From contig CAMCFL010000273.1 of NCBI GenBank assembly GCA_945873715.1, forward strand, positions 1-5,269: DNA of 5,269 nucleotides, read 5' to 3'. Below are positions 4,972-5,269 of this stretch, piece after piece. The DNA is from Akkermansia muciniphila. GTDB taxonomy: Bacteria; Verrucomicrobiota; Verrucomicrobiia; Limisphaerales; UBA9464. The position numbers were made by a program, and so were the translations under genes. Under the pieces are notes generated by a model. That model had not been told where the DNA came from, searched no databases, and saw nothing but the letters and a program-made list of their open reading frames with translations. Numbering within the stretch: the stretch's first letter is position 1; the number at the start of each line of letters is the position of its first letter.

Positions 4972-5269
4972 TCAATACCCGGCTGCCATGCCGTCCTTGC
5001 GGCTCTCGCTGGCACCGATCCAGACGCGGTTGGTCTTGTCCCACAGGACGGCCTGATAGCCTCCGAAGGTTCCGATGGCGGCGGCACCGAAGCGGTGCCC
5101 CAGCTTCTGGAGATCGCGCGCGCTCTCCGGAGGGAATCCCGCCTCCAGGTTCACCGTGCCGCCGTCAGTCATCTGGGTGCCGTCAGGATCGCTCGAGCCC
5201 GTGTGGTAGATGCGCGGGGCGTCGCCGGCCTCCTGCAGGTTCATGCCGTGGTCGATCCAGTTGACGAGC
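4972..5269 (-). CDS. ggt: Gamma-glutamyltransferase, C-terminal end of small subunit (5' part outside window)
   Basis: Only the last 98 codons are visible; the gene enters from the right edge. It closely matches the end of the gamma-glutamyltransferase small subunit: NWIDHGMNLQEAGDAPR (E. coli has VIDYGMNVAEATNAPR), a ...LGHRFG... segment, and the diagnostic C-terminus GASESRKDGMAAGY (family: GASDPR...AAGY). The enzyme cleaves gamma-glutamyl bonds of glutathione and related compounds, is made as a precursor that cuts itself, and is normally periplasmic or secreted. The catalytic Thr and the signal peptide lie outside the window, so activity and location cannot be checked. The ATG at 5244 is internal, not the start. 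Element B2 begins 11 bp beyond the stop. Confidence 0.9.
   Translation of the reverse strand, partial: LVNWIDHGMNLQEAGDAPRIYHTGSSDPDGTQMTDGGTVNLEAGFPPESARDLQKLGHRFGAAAIGTFGGYQAVLWDKTNRVWIGASESRKDGMAAGY

Noticed and set aside
4668..5087. Minus-strand open frame of 139 codons sharing peptides with the 3645-4226 frame
   Set aside because: The shared peptides come from the B repeats. A single-base indel between the copies shifts the frame, and the frame also overlaps the ggt end, so this is repeat DNA and not a protein family.

Overview
The window is GC-rich chromosomal DNA (rows sampled in the first gene are about 71% GC). It looks like a free-living bacterium with abundant intergenic repeats. 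The CGCGGAT and CGCGGAG arrays, hairpin repeats and simple gene layout resemble Verrucomicrobiota or Planctomycetota genomes, but no marker gene here fixes the phylum, so that is a weak inference.

Left part (1-3191): the 3' part of a plus-strand GlcD-type FAD-linked oxidase enters from the left edge. It converges, with a 26-bp tail-to-tail overlap, on a minus-strand pair: a class I SAM-dependent methyltransferase resembling the mycobacterial phthiotriol/phenolphthiotriol dimycocerosate methyltransferase, followed 38 bp later by a soluble bacterial cytochrome P450. These two are probably cotranscribed and look like tailoring enzymes for a lipid, polyketide or isoprenoid; the substrate cannot be read from the sequence.

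Middle (3192-3905): about 710 bp without a credible gene, packed with repeats. It holds repeat A1 (three small hairpins), a CGCGGAG array, an inverted pair of CGCGGAT repeats, and repeat B1 (165 bp). A plus-strand toxin-antitoxin operon follows (3906-4564): an AbrB/SpoVT-fold antitoxin and a PIN-domain RNase toxin with an ATGA overlap. Its GC is visibly lower (about 60% in sampled rows).

Right part (4565-5269): about 400 bp without a gene, holding second copies of both repeats in the same orientation (A2, then B2). B2 is bounded by an 11-bp perfect terminal inverted repeat and looks like a small non-autonomous mobile element. The minus-strand 3' end of a gamma-glutamyltransferase gene then runs off the right edge.

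The most interesting structure is the repeat architecture: two different repeat families occur in the order A-B on each side of the toxin-antitoxin module. I see no convincing wholly new multi-gene system. The methyltransferase-P450 pair and the B element are the best leads.
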